From contig JAOKFJ010000011.1 of assembly GCA_028247015.1 (NCBI GenBank), positions 1 through 33,800 of the forward strand: 33,800 nt of DNA, read 5' to 3'. The stretch is from Methylophilaceae bacterium (GTDB lineage: Bacteria; Pseudomonadota; Gammaproteobacteria; Burkholderiales; Methylophilaceae). The notes beneath the pieces are model-generated. The model was given only the letters and a program-made list of their open reading frames with translations. It was not told the DNA's origin and searched no databases. Below are positions 8,351 through 17,407 of this stretch, piece by piece (position 1 is the first letter of the stretch; every line of letters begins with the position of its first letter). The translations under genes were made by a program, and so were the position numbers.

Positions 8351-8378
8351 GAACTCCAGGTTTCCTTAGTTGTCTTTA
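8351..8378 (+). promoter_or_regulatory. RpoE/ECF-like promoter upstream of the photolyase pair
   Basis: GAACTC (8351-8356), a 16-base spacer, then TCTTTA (8373-8378), ending 37 bases before the cryptochrome-DASH ATG. This follows the GAAC-N16-TC architecture known for RpoE-type extracytoplasmic-function sigma factors. The same geometry occurs at 13835 and 17415, which raises its credibility. Confidence 0.5.
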
Positions 8379-8415
8379 TGTTCACAAATGCATCTAACTT
8401 AGTTTCAGGAGAATT

Positions 8416-9696
8416 ATGAGATCTATATATTGGTTTAGGAACGATCTTAGATTAAATGATAACCTTTCACTAAATTTAGCTTTAGCAAAATCTGATGCAA
8501 TTTTATTTGTTTATGTTCATGATATTGCAAACGAAAAAAATTGTCCTTGGGGCTTTGAGAGGCTTGGACAACATCGAAGATTGTTTTTATCTCAGGGACT
8601 CGCTGAACTAGAAGAAAAATTAAGTAAAAGTGGACATTCGTTAAATACATATGTTGATGATTCAGTAACTGTTCTAGCTGATTTAGTTAAGAAGCATAAA
8701 ATTGATACTATTTTTTGTGAGTCTATTGCATCGTATGATGAAGCTAAACAAATAGAAGGGCTCAAGGCCCAGGGAATTAATGTTAATTCTTTGTGGCAAT
8801 CCTCATTATTTTCTAATGATCAGCTACCATTTGATATTAATGATTTACCCAATGTCTTTACTAATTTTAGAAAAGCTATTGAATTAAGTGGAATCAAGCC
8901 TAATAAACCTGTAAATACTCCAGAAAAATTATTTAATACAGATTCAATTACTGATAATCATTTAGTTTTGTTTAATGTTAAAACTATTGATTATCAAAAA
9001 AGCTCATTTCCAATCTCATATAAAGATTTTATGGGGGGAGAGAAAGCGGGGATATCTTATCTAAAAAAATATTTTAATAGTGAAAAACCGTCTACATATA
9101 AAAAAACAAGGAATGAATTAATGGGGATAAATTTTTCGACTAAGATGTCTCCTTGGCTATCAAATGGATTCCTATCATCAAGGCAGATATTTAATTTTTT
9201 AGAGGATTATGAAAATAAAAAAACTAAAAATGAAAGTACCTACTGGATCTTTTTTGAGCTAATGTGGAGAGATTACTTTAGATTTATTTTTAAAAAATTT
9301 GGAAATAATATTTTTCATAAACAAGGCCTTAAATTTTTTAAGGCTAAAGTAGAGCATTCAACAAATAATTTTAATTTATGGATGGCAGGTGAAACAAAAA
9401 ACGAATTTATTAATGCAGGTATGGTTGAATTGAAGGAAACTGGATTTCTTTCAAATAGAATGCGTCAGATAGTAGCCAGCTATTTAGTTAATGAGTTAGC
9501 TTGCGATTGGAGGGCAGGGGCAGCATGGTTCGAATCTCAATTAATTGATTATGATGTTTACAGCAACCAATGTAATTGGGCTTATATAGCAGGTTGTGGG
9601 ACAGACCCTAGGGGAGGTAGGCATTTTAATATTGATAAACAAAGAGAGGCATACGACCCACAATCCAAGTATGTAAAATTTTGGTCTCGCTCATGA
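8416..9696 (+). CDS. Cryptochrome-DASH family photolyase
   Basis: This is a 426-residue FAD/antenna-binding photolyase-cryptochrome. The N-terminal alpha/beta antenna domain begins IYWFRNDLRLNDN. The DASH subfamily is indicated by LPNVFTNFRKAIE (about 156-168), GGEKAGISYLKKYF, FSTKMSPWLSNGFLSSRQI and STYWIFFELMWRDYFRF. The C-terminal block DWRAGAAWFESQLIDYDVYSNQCNWAYIAGCGTDPR is typical, with the DASH-type ending FNIDKQREAYDP. DASH proteins use blue light to repair cyclobutane pyrimidine dimers, especially in single-stranded or loop DNA. The start ATG has AGGAGA 5-8 bases upstream. The stop overlaps the next photolyase start (ATGA), so the two are translationally coupled. Confidence 0.93.
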   Translation: MRSIYWFRNDLRLNDNLSLNLALAKSDAILFVYVHDIANEKNCPWGFERLGQHRRLFLSQGLAELEEKLSKSGHSLNTYVDDSVTVLADLVKKHKIDTIFCESIASYDEAKQIEGLKAQGINVNSLWQSSLFSNDQLPFDINDLPNVFTNFRKAIELSGIKPNKPVNTPEKLFNTDSITDNHLVLFNVKTIDYQKSSFPISYKDFMGGEKAGISYLKKYFNSEKPSTYKKTRNELMGINFSTKMSPWLSNGFLSSRQIFNFLEDYENKKTKNESTYWIFFELMWRDYFRFIFKKFGNNIFHKQGLKFFKAKVEHSTNNFNLWMAGETKNEFINAGMVELKETGFLSNRMRQIVASYLVNELACDWRAGAAWFESQLIDYDVYSNQCNWAYIAGCGTDPRGGRHFNIDKQREAYDPQSKYVKFWSRS

Positions 9697-11219
9697 AAAA
9701 ATTAAGATTAATATTAGGCGACCAATTAAATATTAACCATTCATGGTTTGAAAATTTAGATGATGAATGTATTTATTTGATGATGGAAATAAAAGATGAG
9801 ACCAATTATGTTCTTCATCATATTCAAAAAATAGTAGCAATATTTTCTGCTATGCGTTCATTTTCAGAGCAGCTTAAGGAAAAAGAACATAATATTATCT
9901 ACATAAAAATAGATGATAAAGCTAATGAACATAGCTTTGAAAAAAATATTATCAATGTATTGAAGGATTACGATTTTGATATATTCGAATATCAACAGCC
10001 CGATGAATATCGTTTAGACTCATTATTTAAAAACTTTCAGTCATCATTAGGGGTTGAAGTTAAGCATGTCTGTTCTGAGCATTTCCTATCACCCCGTGAT
10101 CTTGTAAAAGAACTCTTTAAGGATAAAAAACAGTGGCGAATGGAAGAATTTTATCGGCATATGAGAAAAAAATATTCTATATTAATTGATGATGATAAGC
10201 CGATTGGTGGTAAATGGAATTATGACGCAGACAACCGAAAAAAATGGAATGGGGAACCAAAAGCGACAATAGACTTTAGACCAACCCATGACCATAGAGA
10301 GCTATTTAGAGCAATATGTAATGAAAAAATTAATTATTTTGGTGAGGCACAAGCAACTAATTTTCGTTGGCCTATTAATAGAAATGAGTCATTAGATCTT
10401 CTCGAAAAATTTATTGAAATAGATTTGTGTAACTTTGGAAATTTTCAAGATGCTATGGACGATGAGAATTGGCGACTTTTTCATTCTTTTTTATCCTTCT
10501 CTCTTAATACGAAGATGCTCACTCCACTTGAAGTTATTAATAAGGCTGAGGATGCATTTCATGGAAATAAAGCACCACTCCCTGCTGTTGAGGGTTTTAT
10601 TCGACAAATACTTGGTTGGAGAGAGTACATAAGAGGTGTGTATTGGTCACAAATGCCTGGTTATGAGGACAATAATTTTTTTAACCACAATAAAAATATA
10701 CCTGATTGGTATTGGACAGGTAATACAAAAATGAGATGTCTTTCAAAAAGTATAACTCAGTCATTAGAAAATTCTTATGCCCATCATATTCAACGATTAA
10801 TGATTATTGGTAATTTTAGCTTGCTAGCAGGAATAGATCCAAAAAATATTCATCATTGGTACTTAGGTATTTATATTGACGCCTTCGAATGGGTTGAGTT
10901 ACCAAATACTTTGGGAATGAGTCAATATGCCGATGGTGGATTACTTGCTACGAAACCTTATGTTTCATCTGCTGCCTATATAAATAAAATGAGTAATTAT
11001 TGCTCAAAATGTAACTATAATTACAAGGAAAAAATTGGGCCGGATGCTTGCCCTTTTAATTCTTTGTATTGGAATTTCTTTGATAGGCATCAAGATAAAT
11101 TGTCTAAAAATCCAAGGCTAGGGATAGTTAACAGCCAATTAAAAAAGATGGATGAAAATCAAAAGAAAGCAATTAATAAAAAAGCAAATGAATATTTAGA
11201 TAATATTGATATTATTTAG
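9693..11219 (+). CDS. FeS-containing bacterial (6-4) photolyase/cryptochrome (FeS-BCP, PhrB type)
   Basis: This is a 508-residue protein of the iron-sulfur bacterial cryptochrome/photolyase class, opening with LRLILGDQLN. The four predicted [4Fe-4S] ligands are visible at Cys349 (MRCLSK), Cys437 and Cys440 (YCSKC) and Cys453 (DACPF). These sit almost exactly where Agrobacterium PhrB has its ligands (350, 438, 441, 454). The FAD region includes GFIRQILGWREYIRG and WVELPNTLGMSQYADGG. By family it repairs (6-4) photoproducts with blue light, using FAD and usually a lumazine antenna. I choose the ATG at 9693, which overlaps the DASH stop, rather than the GTG-type start at 9681. The pair covers both major UV lesions. 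Confidence 0.95.
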   Translation: MKKLRLILGDQLNINHSWFENLDDECIYLMMEIKDETNYVLHHIQKIVAIFSAMRSFSEQLKEKEHNIIYIKIDDKANEHSFEKNIINVLKDYDFDIFEYQQPDEYRLDSLFKNFQSSLGVEVKHVCSEHFLSPRDLVKELFKDKKQWRMEEFYRHMRKKYSILIDDDKPIGGKWNYDADNRKKWNGEPKATIDFRPTHDHRELFRAICNEKINYFGEAQATNFRWPINRNESLDLLEKFIEIDLCNFGNFQDAMDDENWRLFHSFLSFSLNTKMLTPLEVINKAEDAFHGNKAPLPAVEGFIRQILGWREYIRGVYWSQMPGYEDNNFFNHNKNIPDWYWTGNTKMRCLSKSITQSLENSYAHHIQRLMIIGNFSLLAGIDPKNIHHWYLGIYIDAFEWVELPNTLGMSQYADGGLLATKPYVSSAAYINKMSNYCSKCNYNYKEKIGPDACPFNSLYWNFFDRHQDKLSKNPRLGIVNSQLKKMDENQKKAINKKANEYLDNIDII

Positions 11220-11378
11220 GTTGAATTAATATAAAGTATTGATTATAAACAGCTTAATTAAAATATTCTACCCTTATAAAGTTGCCATTAATTTTTTTAT
11301 GTGCCTAATTCTATTATTAAATGAATTATTAAAATTAAATATAGTCTGATTTTTTTAAATTAAAAAGGATTGTAATTC

Positions 11379-11507
11379 ATGGAAAAAAACAACCAAAAAG
11401 AAGATTGCCCGGCCCATAAATGTAAACCTTTTATGATTCTGTCCTATTTAGCTGCTCTATTTCTTGTTCTAGGTATAGCGGCTTTTATTAAATATCTTTT
11501 TATCTAA
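11379..11507 (+). CDS. Small single-pass membrane protein, 42 aa
   Basis: This is a short gene in an otherwise empty gap. The ATG at 11379 has AAGGA (11365-11369) 9 bases upstream. The product has a polar, acidic/basic N-terminus containing the pair DCPAHKC (Cys10 and Cys15), followed by one transmembrane helix from about residue 18 to 41. The stop is 14 bases before the GTG of the DCC-family thiol protein, so the two form a plausible operon. The Cys/His cluster could bind a metal or exchange disulfides with the downstream CxxC protein; that is inference. I do not recognise the family. Confidence 0.55.
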   Translation: MEKNNQKEDCPAHKCKPFMILSYLAALFLVLGIAAFIKYLFI

Positions 11508-11521
11508 GTGTTTAATTAAAA

Positions 11522-11893
11522 GTGATTACTATCTTTTATGATGATAAATGTAAACTTTGTTCTAGAGAGATTAAATTATATAAAAAAATAGCGCCAAATC
11601 ATTTATTTACCTGGGTAGGTATTGCTTCATCACCACAACTATTAAAACTTGAAGGTATAAAAATTGTTGATGCTTTGATGTATTTGCATGCAAAAGATTG
11701 TAAGGGTAATTTTCATATTGGAGTAGATGCTTTTATCTTGATATGGGGTAAATTACCTTATTTTATGTATTTAAACTATATTGTTTCATTACCTTTAATC
11801 TATCAAGTTGCAAATTTTTTATATGCTAAATTTGCTAAATATCGATTTAATAAACTTGAGCACTGTAAAGTAGCTTTTAAGAATGGGAAATAA
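11522..11893 (+). CDS. DCC-family (DUF393) thiol-disulfide oxidoreductase-like protein
   Basis: This is a 123-residue DUF393 protein. The signature FYDDKCKLCSREI places a DxxCxxC motif at residues 7-13 (Cys10 and Cys13), and the C-terminal portion is hydrophobic (PYFMYLNYIVSLPLIYQVANFLYAKFAKYRF). DCC proteins are thioredoxin-fold-like and predicted to handle thiols, but their substrates are unknown. The start is GTG at 11522. An in-frame stop lies at 11513 and no ATG precedes the motif, so GTG is forced. It is preceded 14 bases upstream by the 42-residue membrane protein gene. Confidence 0.88.
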   Translation: MITIFYDDKCKLCSREIKLYKKIAPNHLFTWVGIASSPQLLKLEGIKIVDALMYLHAKDCKGNFHIGVDAFILIWGKLPYFMYLNYIVSLPLIYQVANFLYAKFAKYRFNKLEHCKVAFKNGK

Positions 11894-11992
11894 ATTTTTT
11901 TCTTTTTTTGTCCAACAAATATTTTTAGCTAATTTTTTAATAGAATGACTTCTTTTCAAGCTTTAAATTTTCTTTAGGAGTATTAGACGATT

Positions 11993-13816
11993 ATGCTGCA
12001 ATGGTTTGAAAATTTAGTTAGTCCGTTTCCCAAAGACCTTATAAAAACACCTCCTAAATCTTTATTTAAGTTTGCTTGGCTATGTATTAAAGACATTAAA
12101 ATATATATTGGTTTAATGGCACTGTTAACTGCAGCAATAGCAAGTTTTGAGGCCATCCTATATGCCGTTTTAGGGCGGATAATTGACCTAATGGTAACCG
12201 GCGACCCTAGTCAATTTTTCAATAATCATATGCATTTCCTCTTATTAGTCGGAGTCATTCTAATGGGAAGTACGTTTTTTGTTGCTATTAGAACAATGAT
12301 AAAGCACCAAACACTTGCAGGAACTTTTCCGATGCGAATGAGATGGAATTTTCATCGGCTATTACTCAACCAAAGTATTGATTTTTATAACAATGAGTTT
12401 TCTGGACGAATAGCTGCAAAAGTAATGCAGACTACTCTTGCCTTAAGAGACATGTGGTTTATATTGTCCGATATTTTGGTCTATGTGATTGTTTACATCA
12501 CTACCATGATCGTTTTGGTTGGAAGTTTAAATACCTTACTATATTTTCCGTTCTTAATATGGTTAAGCATATATATTGCGACATTATTTTATTTTATCCC
12601 TAAACTTGCAAAACTCTCAAAAAATCAAGCCGATGCCCGGTCTCTAATGACAGGCCGAATAACAGATGCTTACACGAATATAAGTACGGTTAAGCTTTTT
12701 TCTCACGCAGGCAGAGAGTCTAAGTATGCCAAAAATGCAATGAAAGAGTTCTTACATACTGTCACACTTCAAATGCGTAAAATTACTGCAATTCAAATTA
12801 TCAATCATTTTCTGAGTATGCTTTTAATTTTATCAACGACTGGAACAGCACTTTTTCTGTGGTCAAATAATGAAATTGCTATTGGGGTTGTAGCAGCTGC
12901 AGGTGCTATGTCATTAAGATTAAATGGAATCTCGCACTGGGTAATGTGGGAAATGACCTCGCTATACGAGCAAATTGGTGTTGGTCAAGACGGACTCAAC
13001 ATGCTTTCCAAAAAACAGGTAATAAATGATAGGCCTAATGCCATAAATATGAACATAAAAAAGGCTCCTATTTCATTTAAAAATATTTATTTTTCATACC
13101 AAAAGAATGATAGTTTTTTTTCTGACTTTAATTTGAATATTGAGCATGGAGAAAAAGTTGGGATAGTAGGAAGATCTGGGGCCGGTAAGTCATCATTGGT
13201 AAATCTTTTACTCAGGTTTTATGAATTAGATAAAGGCGCGATTTTAATTGATAATAAAAATATAAACTCAATCACCCAAGATAGCTTGCGATCTAATATC
13301 GCAATGGTTACTCAAGATACATCTTTACTTCATCGTTCTATTGAAGACAATATTTCCTACAGTAAGCCTAGCTCTTCTGACAAGGAAATTATTACAGCAG
13401 CTAAAAAAGCTCAAGCACATAAATTTATAATGAGACTCAAGGATCAATATGGGAATATTGGTTACAAATCTTTAGTCGGGGAGAGGGGAGTTAAGCTTTC
13501 GGGCGGCCAAAAGCAAAGAATTGCAATTGCAAGAGTTATCCTTAAAAATGCTCCCATATTACTTCTGGACGAAGCCACAAGCTCATTAGATTCAGAAGTA
13601 GAAGTGATTATCCAAGACAGTCTTGATATTCTTATGAAGGGGAAGACTGTAATTGCTATAGCCCATCGGTTATCCACTATCGCAGCAATGGACAGACTGA
13701 TTGTGATGGATAACGGAGAAATTATTGAAGAAGGCAATCATAGGGAGCTTCTGAAGAAAAAGGGGCTGTACTATCAATTATGGCAACACCAGAGTGGGGG
13801 TTTTATTGGTGACTAG
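11993..13816 (+). CDS. ABCB/MsbA-type ABC exporter, fused permease and ATPase
   Basis: This is a 607-residue half-transporter. Residues about 1-340 form the six-helix exporter membrane domain. The ATPase domain follows, with Walker A GRSGAGKSS (393-401), Q-loop VTQDTSLL (about 438-445), signature LSGGQKQR (about 502), Walker B ILLLDEATSSLDS (about 522) and H-loop AIAHRLST (about 556). It acts as a homodimer in the inner membrane, exporting lipids, drugs or peptides. The substrate is not readable from sequence. The ATG at 11993 has AGGAG 12 bases upstream. It lies between the photolyase/DCC block and the MsrB fusion on the same strand, but the 99-base gap and the ECF-like promoter downstream argue for separate transcription from MsrB. 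Confidence 0.95.
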   Translation: MLQWFENLVSPFPKDLIKTPPKSLFKFAWLCIKDIKIYIGLMALLTAAIASFEAILYAVLGRIIDLMVTGDPSQFFNNHMHFLLLVGVILMGSTFFVAIRTMIKHQTLAGTFPMRMRWNFHRLLLNQSIDFYNNEFSGRIAAKVMQTTLALRDMWFILSDILVYVIVYITTMIVLVGSLNTLLYFPFLIWLSIYIATLFYFIPKLAKLSKNQADARSLMTGRITDAYTNISTVKLFSHAGRESKYAKNAMKEFLHTVTLQMRKITAIQIINHFLSMLLILSTTGTALFLWSNNEIAIGVVAAAGAMSLRLNGISHWVMWEMTSLYEQIGVGQDGLNMLSKKQVINDRPNAINMNIKKAPISFKNIYFSYQKNDSFFSDFNLNIEHGEKVGIVGRSGAGKSSLVNLLLRFYELDKGAILIDNKNINSITQDSLRSNIAMVTQDTSLLHRSIEDNISYSKPSSSDKEIITAAKKAQAHKFIMRLKDQYGNIGYKSLVGERGVKLSGGQKQRIAIARVILKNAPILLLDEATSSLDSEVEVIIQDSLDILMKGKTVIAIAHRLSTIAAMDRLIVMDNGEIIEEGNHRELLKKKGLYYQLWQHQSGGFIGD

Positions 13817-13827
13817 TAAAAATGTAA

Positions 13828-13862
13828 TTTTATAGAACTTTGTTCGACAATTACTCTCATAA
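13828..13862 (+). promoter_or_regulatory. RpoE/ECF-like promoter upstream of the thioredoxin-MsrB gene
   Basis: GAACTT (13835-13840), a 16-base spacer and TCATAA (13857-13862) fit the RpoE-type -35/-10 pattern. The preceding TTTTATA is also shared with the copy at 17408. The start codon is 48 bases downstream, which leaves room for a short leader with AAGGA. Confidence 0.55.
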
Positions 13863-13910
13863 TAATAAGGAATGTAAAAATTTTCTCTGTTATTATTTTA
13901 AGGAAATAGT

Positions 13911-14645
13911 TTGAAAGTCTTATCCATATTAGTTGTGCCGAAAATGAAACTAAAATTTTTTTTAGCTTTTCTATTTTTTTCTTTAATATCTCAAGCTGGA
14001 GATCAAAAATTGAATGACACTAGTAAAATTTTAAATGGAAAAATGTTAGCTAAAACACAGCTCGTTGTTTTTGAATCTGAGACCTGTGGCTCCTGTAAAG
14101 CATTCGAAAAAGATGTAACAGCTAATTGGAAATCATCATATGCAATAGATAAAACCTATAGTATGGAAGCTCCAACTGGATGGGAGCTTAAGGAATCGAT
14201 ATGGGCTACCCCAACTATCGTAATGTTTGATGATGGTAAAGAAGTTTCCAGATATACCGGTTACGATGGGAATAAACAATCTTTTTGGCGATGGTATGGC
14301 CAACAAACATTGACTCCAGAACAAAAAAAAATTGCTTTTGAAAGCGGTACAGAACCTGCATTTAGTGGTTCACTATTAGACAATCATGAGCCAGGATTTT
14401 ATGTAGATCCCCTTACAGGTGAGCCCTTGTTTCGCAGCGACAAAAAATTTAATAGCGGGACGGGGTGGCCAAGTTTTTTTAATCCTGTTCCAGGGTCTTT
14501 AGTTTTTAATGATGATGGAAGAAGAATTGAAGTATTGAGTGCAAGTTCAGGTATTCATTTAGGACATGTTTTTAATGATGGACCCCCTCCAACTGGGAAA
14601 CGCTATTGCATTAACAGTGCTGTATTGAAGTTTGTAGCAGACTGA
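13911..14645 (+). CDS. msrB: Secreted thioredoxin-like domain fused to methionine-R-sulfoxide reductase B
   Basis: This is a 244-residue two-domain protein. An N-terminal hydrophobic signal segment (about 14-28, ending SQAG) implies export. A thioredoxin-like domain follows with CGSC (Cys59, Cys62) and a cis-Pro motif ATPT. The MsrB domain (about 120-244) has FNSGTGWPSF, the HLGHVF motif and the catalytic Cys233 in RYCINS. It would reduce methionine-R-sulfoxide in periplasmic proteins. The MsrB domain has no other Cys: the zinc CxxC pairs are replaced (YVDPLTGEP), and there is no resolving Cys. The TTG start at 13911 has AAGGA 6 bases upstream. A downstream ATG at 13944 would give a cleaner signal peptide but lacks a ribosome site. 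Confidence 0.92.
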   Translation: MKVLSILVVPKMKLKFFLAFLFFSLISQAGDQKLNDTSKILNGKMLAKTQLVVFESETCGSCKAFEKDVTANWKSSYAIDKTYSMEAPTGWELKESIWATPTIVMFDDGKEVSRYTGYDGNKQSFWRWYGQQTLTPEQKKIAFESGTEPAFSGSLLDNHEPGFYVDPLTGEPLFRSDKKFNSGTGWPSFFNPVPGSLVFNDDGRRIEVLSASSGIHLGHVFNDGPPPTGKRYCINSAVLKFVAD

Positions 14646-14673
14646 CGAACTAAGTGACTAAGCTCATATTATG

Positions 14674-15813
14674 CTAAATTGATTTTATGGCTGTTTCTAT
14701 GCGATCTAATGCCTCATTAAGTAACGAGTGAGGCGTCGCGATATTAATTCTTACGTGATCAGGTTGATTAAACATATAGCCTGGCTGAAGTGCTACACCA
14801 TGATTTAAAAATAATTGATGTGGGTCTTTTACTGGTATACCTTCACATGAAATCCATCCAAGATAACTAGCTTCAATGTCATAAATCTTTAAGCCTGGAA
14901 TTTGATTAATTCTCTCTATCAAAAGCTTTCTATTTTGATTTAGGTAATCAAGTAAGGCTAATCTCCAATCTTCTCCATCTCTTATAGCAGCATTGGTTGC
15001 AACGTAGCCAAAAATTTCAGGATGGGGAATAAGTGACCCAATTCTATTAGAGGCCATTTCCCTAAGGCTAGGATTTTTACAAATCATCCAACCCAGACCG
15101 GCCCCTGGAAAATTAAAAGTTTTATTAAGAGACATTAAGGTGACTGTTCGGTCAGCCGCCGCTTTTGAAATACTCGCGATTGGAATGTGTTTATGTCCAT
15201 TCAAGACCATACCAGCGTGAATTTCATCAGAACAGATAAATAGATTATTTTTATTACAAAAATCAACAATCTGAATCAATTCATCTTTTGTATAAACTGT
15301 CCCTCCAGGGTTGTGTGGGTTACAAAAAAATAGAAGCTCTGAATTATTATTTATTACCTTATTTAAACTTTTTGTCGATAAAATTTGACGATTCTTAATG
15401 GTTTCAACTTGCGCCTCATTAAAACTTCTTCCAGATTGTTCAGCTGCTAACCTAAGGTGATGATAAATTGGTTGTGGTGTGATTATATGTGAGGCACTTT
15501 TAGTACAGCTAATACCAATTGAATATAGGGCTGATACAACACTTGGGATAATTACAATCCATTCAGTTTCTACCTCCCAACAATAATGTTTTTTTAAGTA
15601 ACTAGCTATATTTTCTTTAAAATCATTTGGTTCATGAGTGTAACCAAAAATGCCATGCTCTACTCTATTTTTCATAGCATTAAGTACGCATGGAGGAGAC
15701 AAAAAATCCATGTCTGCTACCCAAAGGGGAATGACTGTTGGTTCGTATTTATCCCATCTAATTGAGTCAGTTTGAAATCGGTTAATTACTTTGTCAAAAT
15801 TATATTTACTCAT
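14674..15813 (-). CDS. patB: PatB/MalY-type PLP-dependent cystathionine beta-lyase (C-S lyase)
   Basis: This is a 379-residue fold-type I PLP enzyme of the MalY/PatB family. Its hallmarks are IPLWVADMDF at about 28-37, GIFGYTHEP at about 54, NPHNPGGTVYT at about 166, the Asp-containing CSDEIHAG, and the PLP lysine in SLNKTFNFPGAG (near residue 231). The family cleaves C-S bonds of cystathionine, cysteine or related thioethers to give a thiol, pyruvate and ammonia. It is convergent with the MsrB gene (28-base gap) and downstream of the POT transporter gene on the same strand. Uptake of sulfur-containing peptides followed by C-S cleavage is a reasonable but unproven link. Confidence 0.92.
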   Translation of the reverse strand: MSKYNFDKVINRFQTDSIRWDKYEPTVIPLWVADMDFLSPPCVLNAMKNRVEHGIFGYTHEPNDFKENIASYLKKHYCWEVETEWIVIIPSVVSALYSIGISCTKSASHIITPQPIYHHLRLAAEQSGRSFNEAQVETIKNRQILSTKSLNKVINNNSELLFFCNPHNPGGTVYTKDELIQIVDFCNKNNLFICSDEIHAGMVLNGHKHIPIASISKAAADRTVTLMSLNKTFNFPGAGLGWMICKNPSLREMASNRIGSLIPHPEIFGYVATNAAIRDGEDWRLALLDYLNQNRKLLIERINQIPGLKIYDIEASYLGWISCEGIPVKDPHQLFLNHGVALQPGYMFNQPDHVRINIATPHSLLNEALDRIETAIKSI

Positions 15814-15950
15814 AAGTTTTTAGCGCCTTCGAGAGAAGAAAAACTTAATTATTTTGTAAATAATTACTAATATGATTCGTTTAAATAAAAATATTTTAAT
15901 AAAATTTTTAATCATCACTTATTAAATTCCATGCTTATTGTTCGGTAGTA

Positions 15951-17360
15951 TTATTTTCTGACTAATTTTTCCATTAAAGGTGCGATTGAAATTAAGACGA
16001 TACCAGCAACAAGAGACATAATTGTTAAGAAGGTAAATAAATCTATATTATTTGATTTAAGAATAGTTGGTAATTTTCCGGCAGAATAGTTTGCAATAGC
16101 TGCTGATAAAAACCAAAAACCCATCATTAGTGAAGCAATTTTCTTTGGTGAAACCTTTGAAACCATGGATAGGCCAATTGGTGATAGGCATAACTCACCA
16201 AGCGTATGAAGAAAATATACTCCCACAAGCCACCAGAGACTTATGTAGGAAGCATTTGAATTATTGACATACATGATTAGAAAAAAACCGGCTGAAAGAA
16301 GAATAAGTCCTATTCCCATTTTTTGAGAAGTATTTATTTTATGATCACTTCTATCAATTCTTAACCAAAAATTTGCTATTAGAGGCCCAAGTAAAATTAT
16401 AATTAAGGGATTAATGGATTGAAAGAATGAAGCTGGAACAATAAAGCCAAAGAAATTTCTATCAACTGAATTACTAGCATAAAGCGTTAAAGAGCCACCA
16501 GCTTGCTCAAAACCAACCCAAAAGAATATTACAAATAATGAGAGAGTGCCAATATAAAAAATTTTCTTTATATCTTCTTTGATGAAGTTAATTTTATTTT
16601 TTTTCTTTAAAAATAAAATAATTGCTAGCGTAAATAGTAAGGTTAAAAGTTCATAAAAATTATCATTGATAAAACCATTTATTTTAAAAATTAATAAGAT
16701 AATGGGGATATTGATTAATGATAAAAACCCAATCAACCCCCAATCACTATAATTTAATCTTTTCGTTTTTTTAGAAAAATCTTCCTGAATAATTTTATTT
16801 TGTCCCAAATAAAATTGTATTAATCCTGCAAGCATACCTAATCCTGCAATTGCAAATCCATAATGCCAATTAATGGTTTCCCCAACATACCCAACTATTA
16901 AAGGTGCTAAGAAAGCACCTAAATTTATTCCTATATAAAAGATACTAAACCCACTATCTCTTCGTACATCATTGTCTTTATATAGCCTCCCTAGAAGAAC
17001 GCTTATATTAGGCTTGAAATAACCATTACCTATAATTAATAAGCCCATAGCTAAAAATAACAGATCAGGAAATGCCATTAAAAAATGCCCAAGCATCATT
17101 GTGAGCCCACCAATAAAAATTGCTTTTTGAGTGCCTAAATATTTATCTGCTAAATAGCCTCCAATGATTGGAGTTAAATATACTAGTCCAGTATAGATAG
17201 CATATATATGAAGAGCATCAGCATCTGAAAATCCCAATGAATTTACTAGGTACAGTACAAGCAAAGCTCGCATTCCATAATAGCTAAATCGCTCCCACAT
17301 TTCTGTGAAAAATAAAGTAGTTAGGCTGTATGGATTTCTGTCTTTTATTAATTTAGTCAT
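15951..17360 (-). CDS. POT/PTR family proton-dependent oligopeptide transporter
   Basis: This is a 469-residue polytopic MFS protein with about 12-14 hydrophobic segments. The N-terminal EMWERFSYYG (20-29) is the ExxERFxYYG proton-coupling motif of the POT family. YFKPNISVLLGRLY (about 113-126) and LGELCLSPIGLSMVSKV near residue 388 are further family signatures. It imports di- and tripeptides with protons across the inner membrane. It is slightly shorter than E. coli DtpA. The gene is divergent from the methyltransferase at 17498 and is followed by a 137-base AT-rich gap before patB, with no clear terminator. Confidence 0.94.
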   Translation of the reverse strand: MTKLIKDRNPYSLTTLFFTEMWERFSYYGMRALLVLYLVNSLGFSDADALHIYAIYTGLVYLTPIIGGYLADKYLGTQKAIFIGGLTMMLGHFLMAFPDLLFLAMGLLIIGNGYFKPNISVLLGRLYKDNDVRRDSGFSIFYIGINLGAFLAPLIVGYVGETINWHYGFAIAGLGMLAGLIQFYLGQNKIIQEDFSKKTKRLNYSDWGLIGFLSLINIPIILLIFKINGFINDNFYELLTLLFTLAIILFLKKKNKINFIKEDIKKIFYIGTLSLFVIFFWVGFEQAGGSLTLYASNSVDRNFFGFIVPASFFQSINPLIIILLGPLIANFWLRIDRSDHKINTSQKMGIGLILLSAGFFLIMYVNNSNASYISLWWLVGVYFLHTLGELCLSPIGLSMVSKVSPKKIASLMMGFWFLSAAIANYSAGKLPTILKSNNIDLFTFLTIMSLVAGIVLISIAPLMEKLVRK

Positions 17361-17407
17361 CTATGTTTTTTTATACACTATGAGGTCCATATTACGTATT
17401 TAATTAG

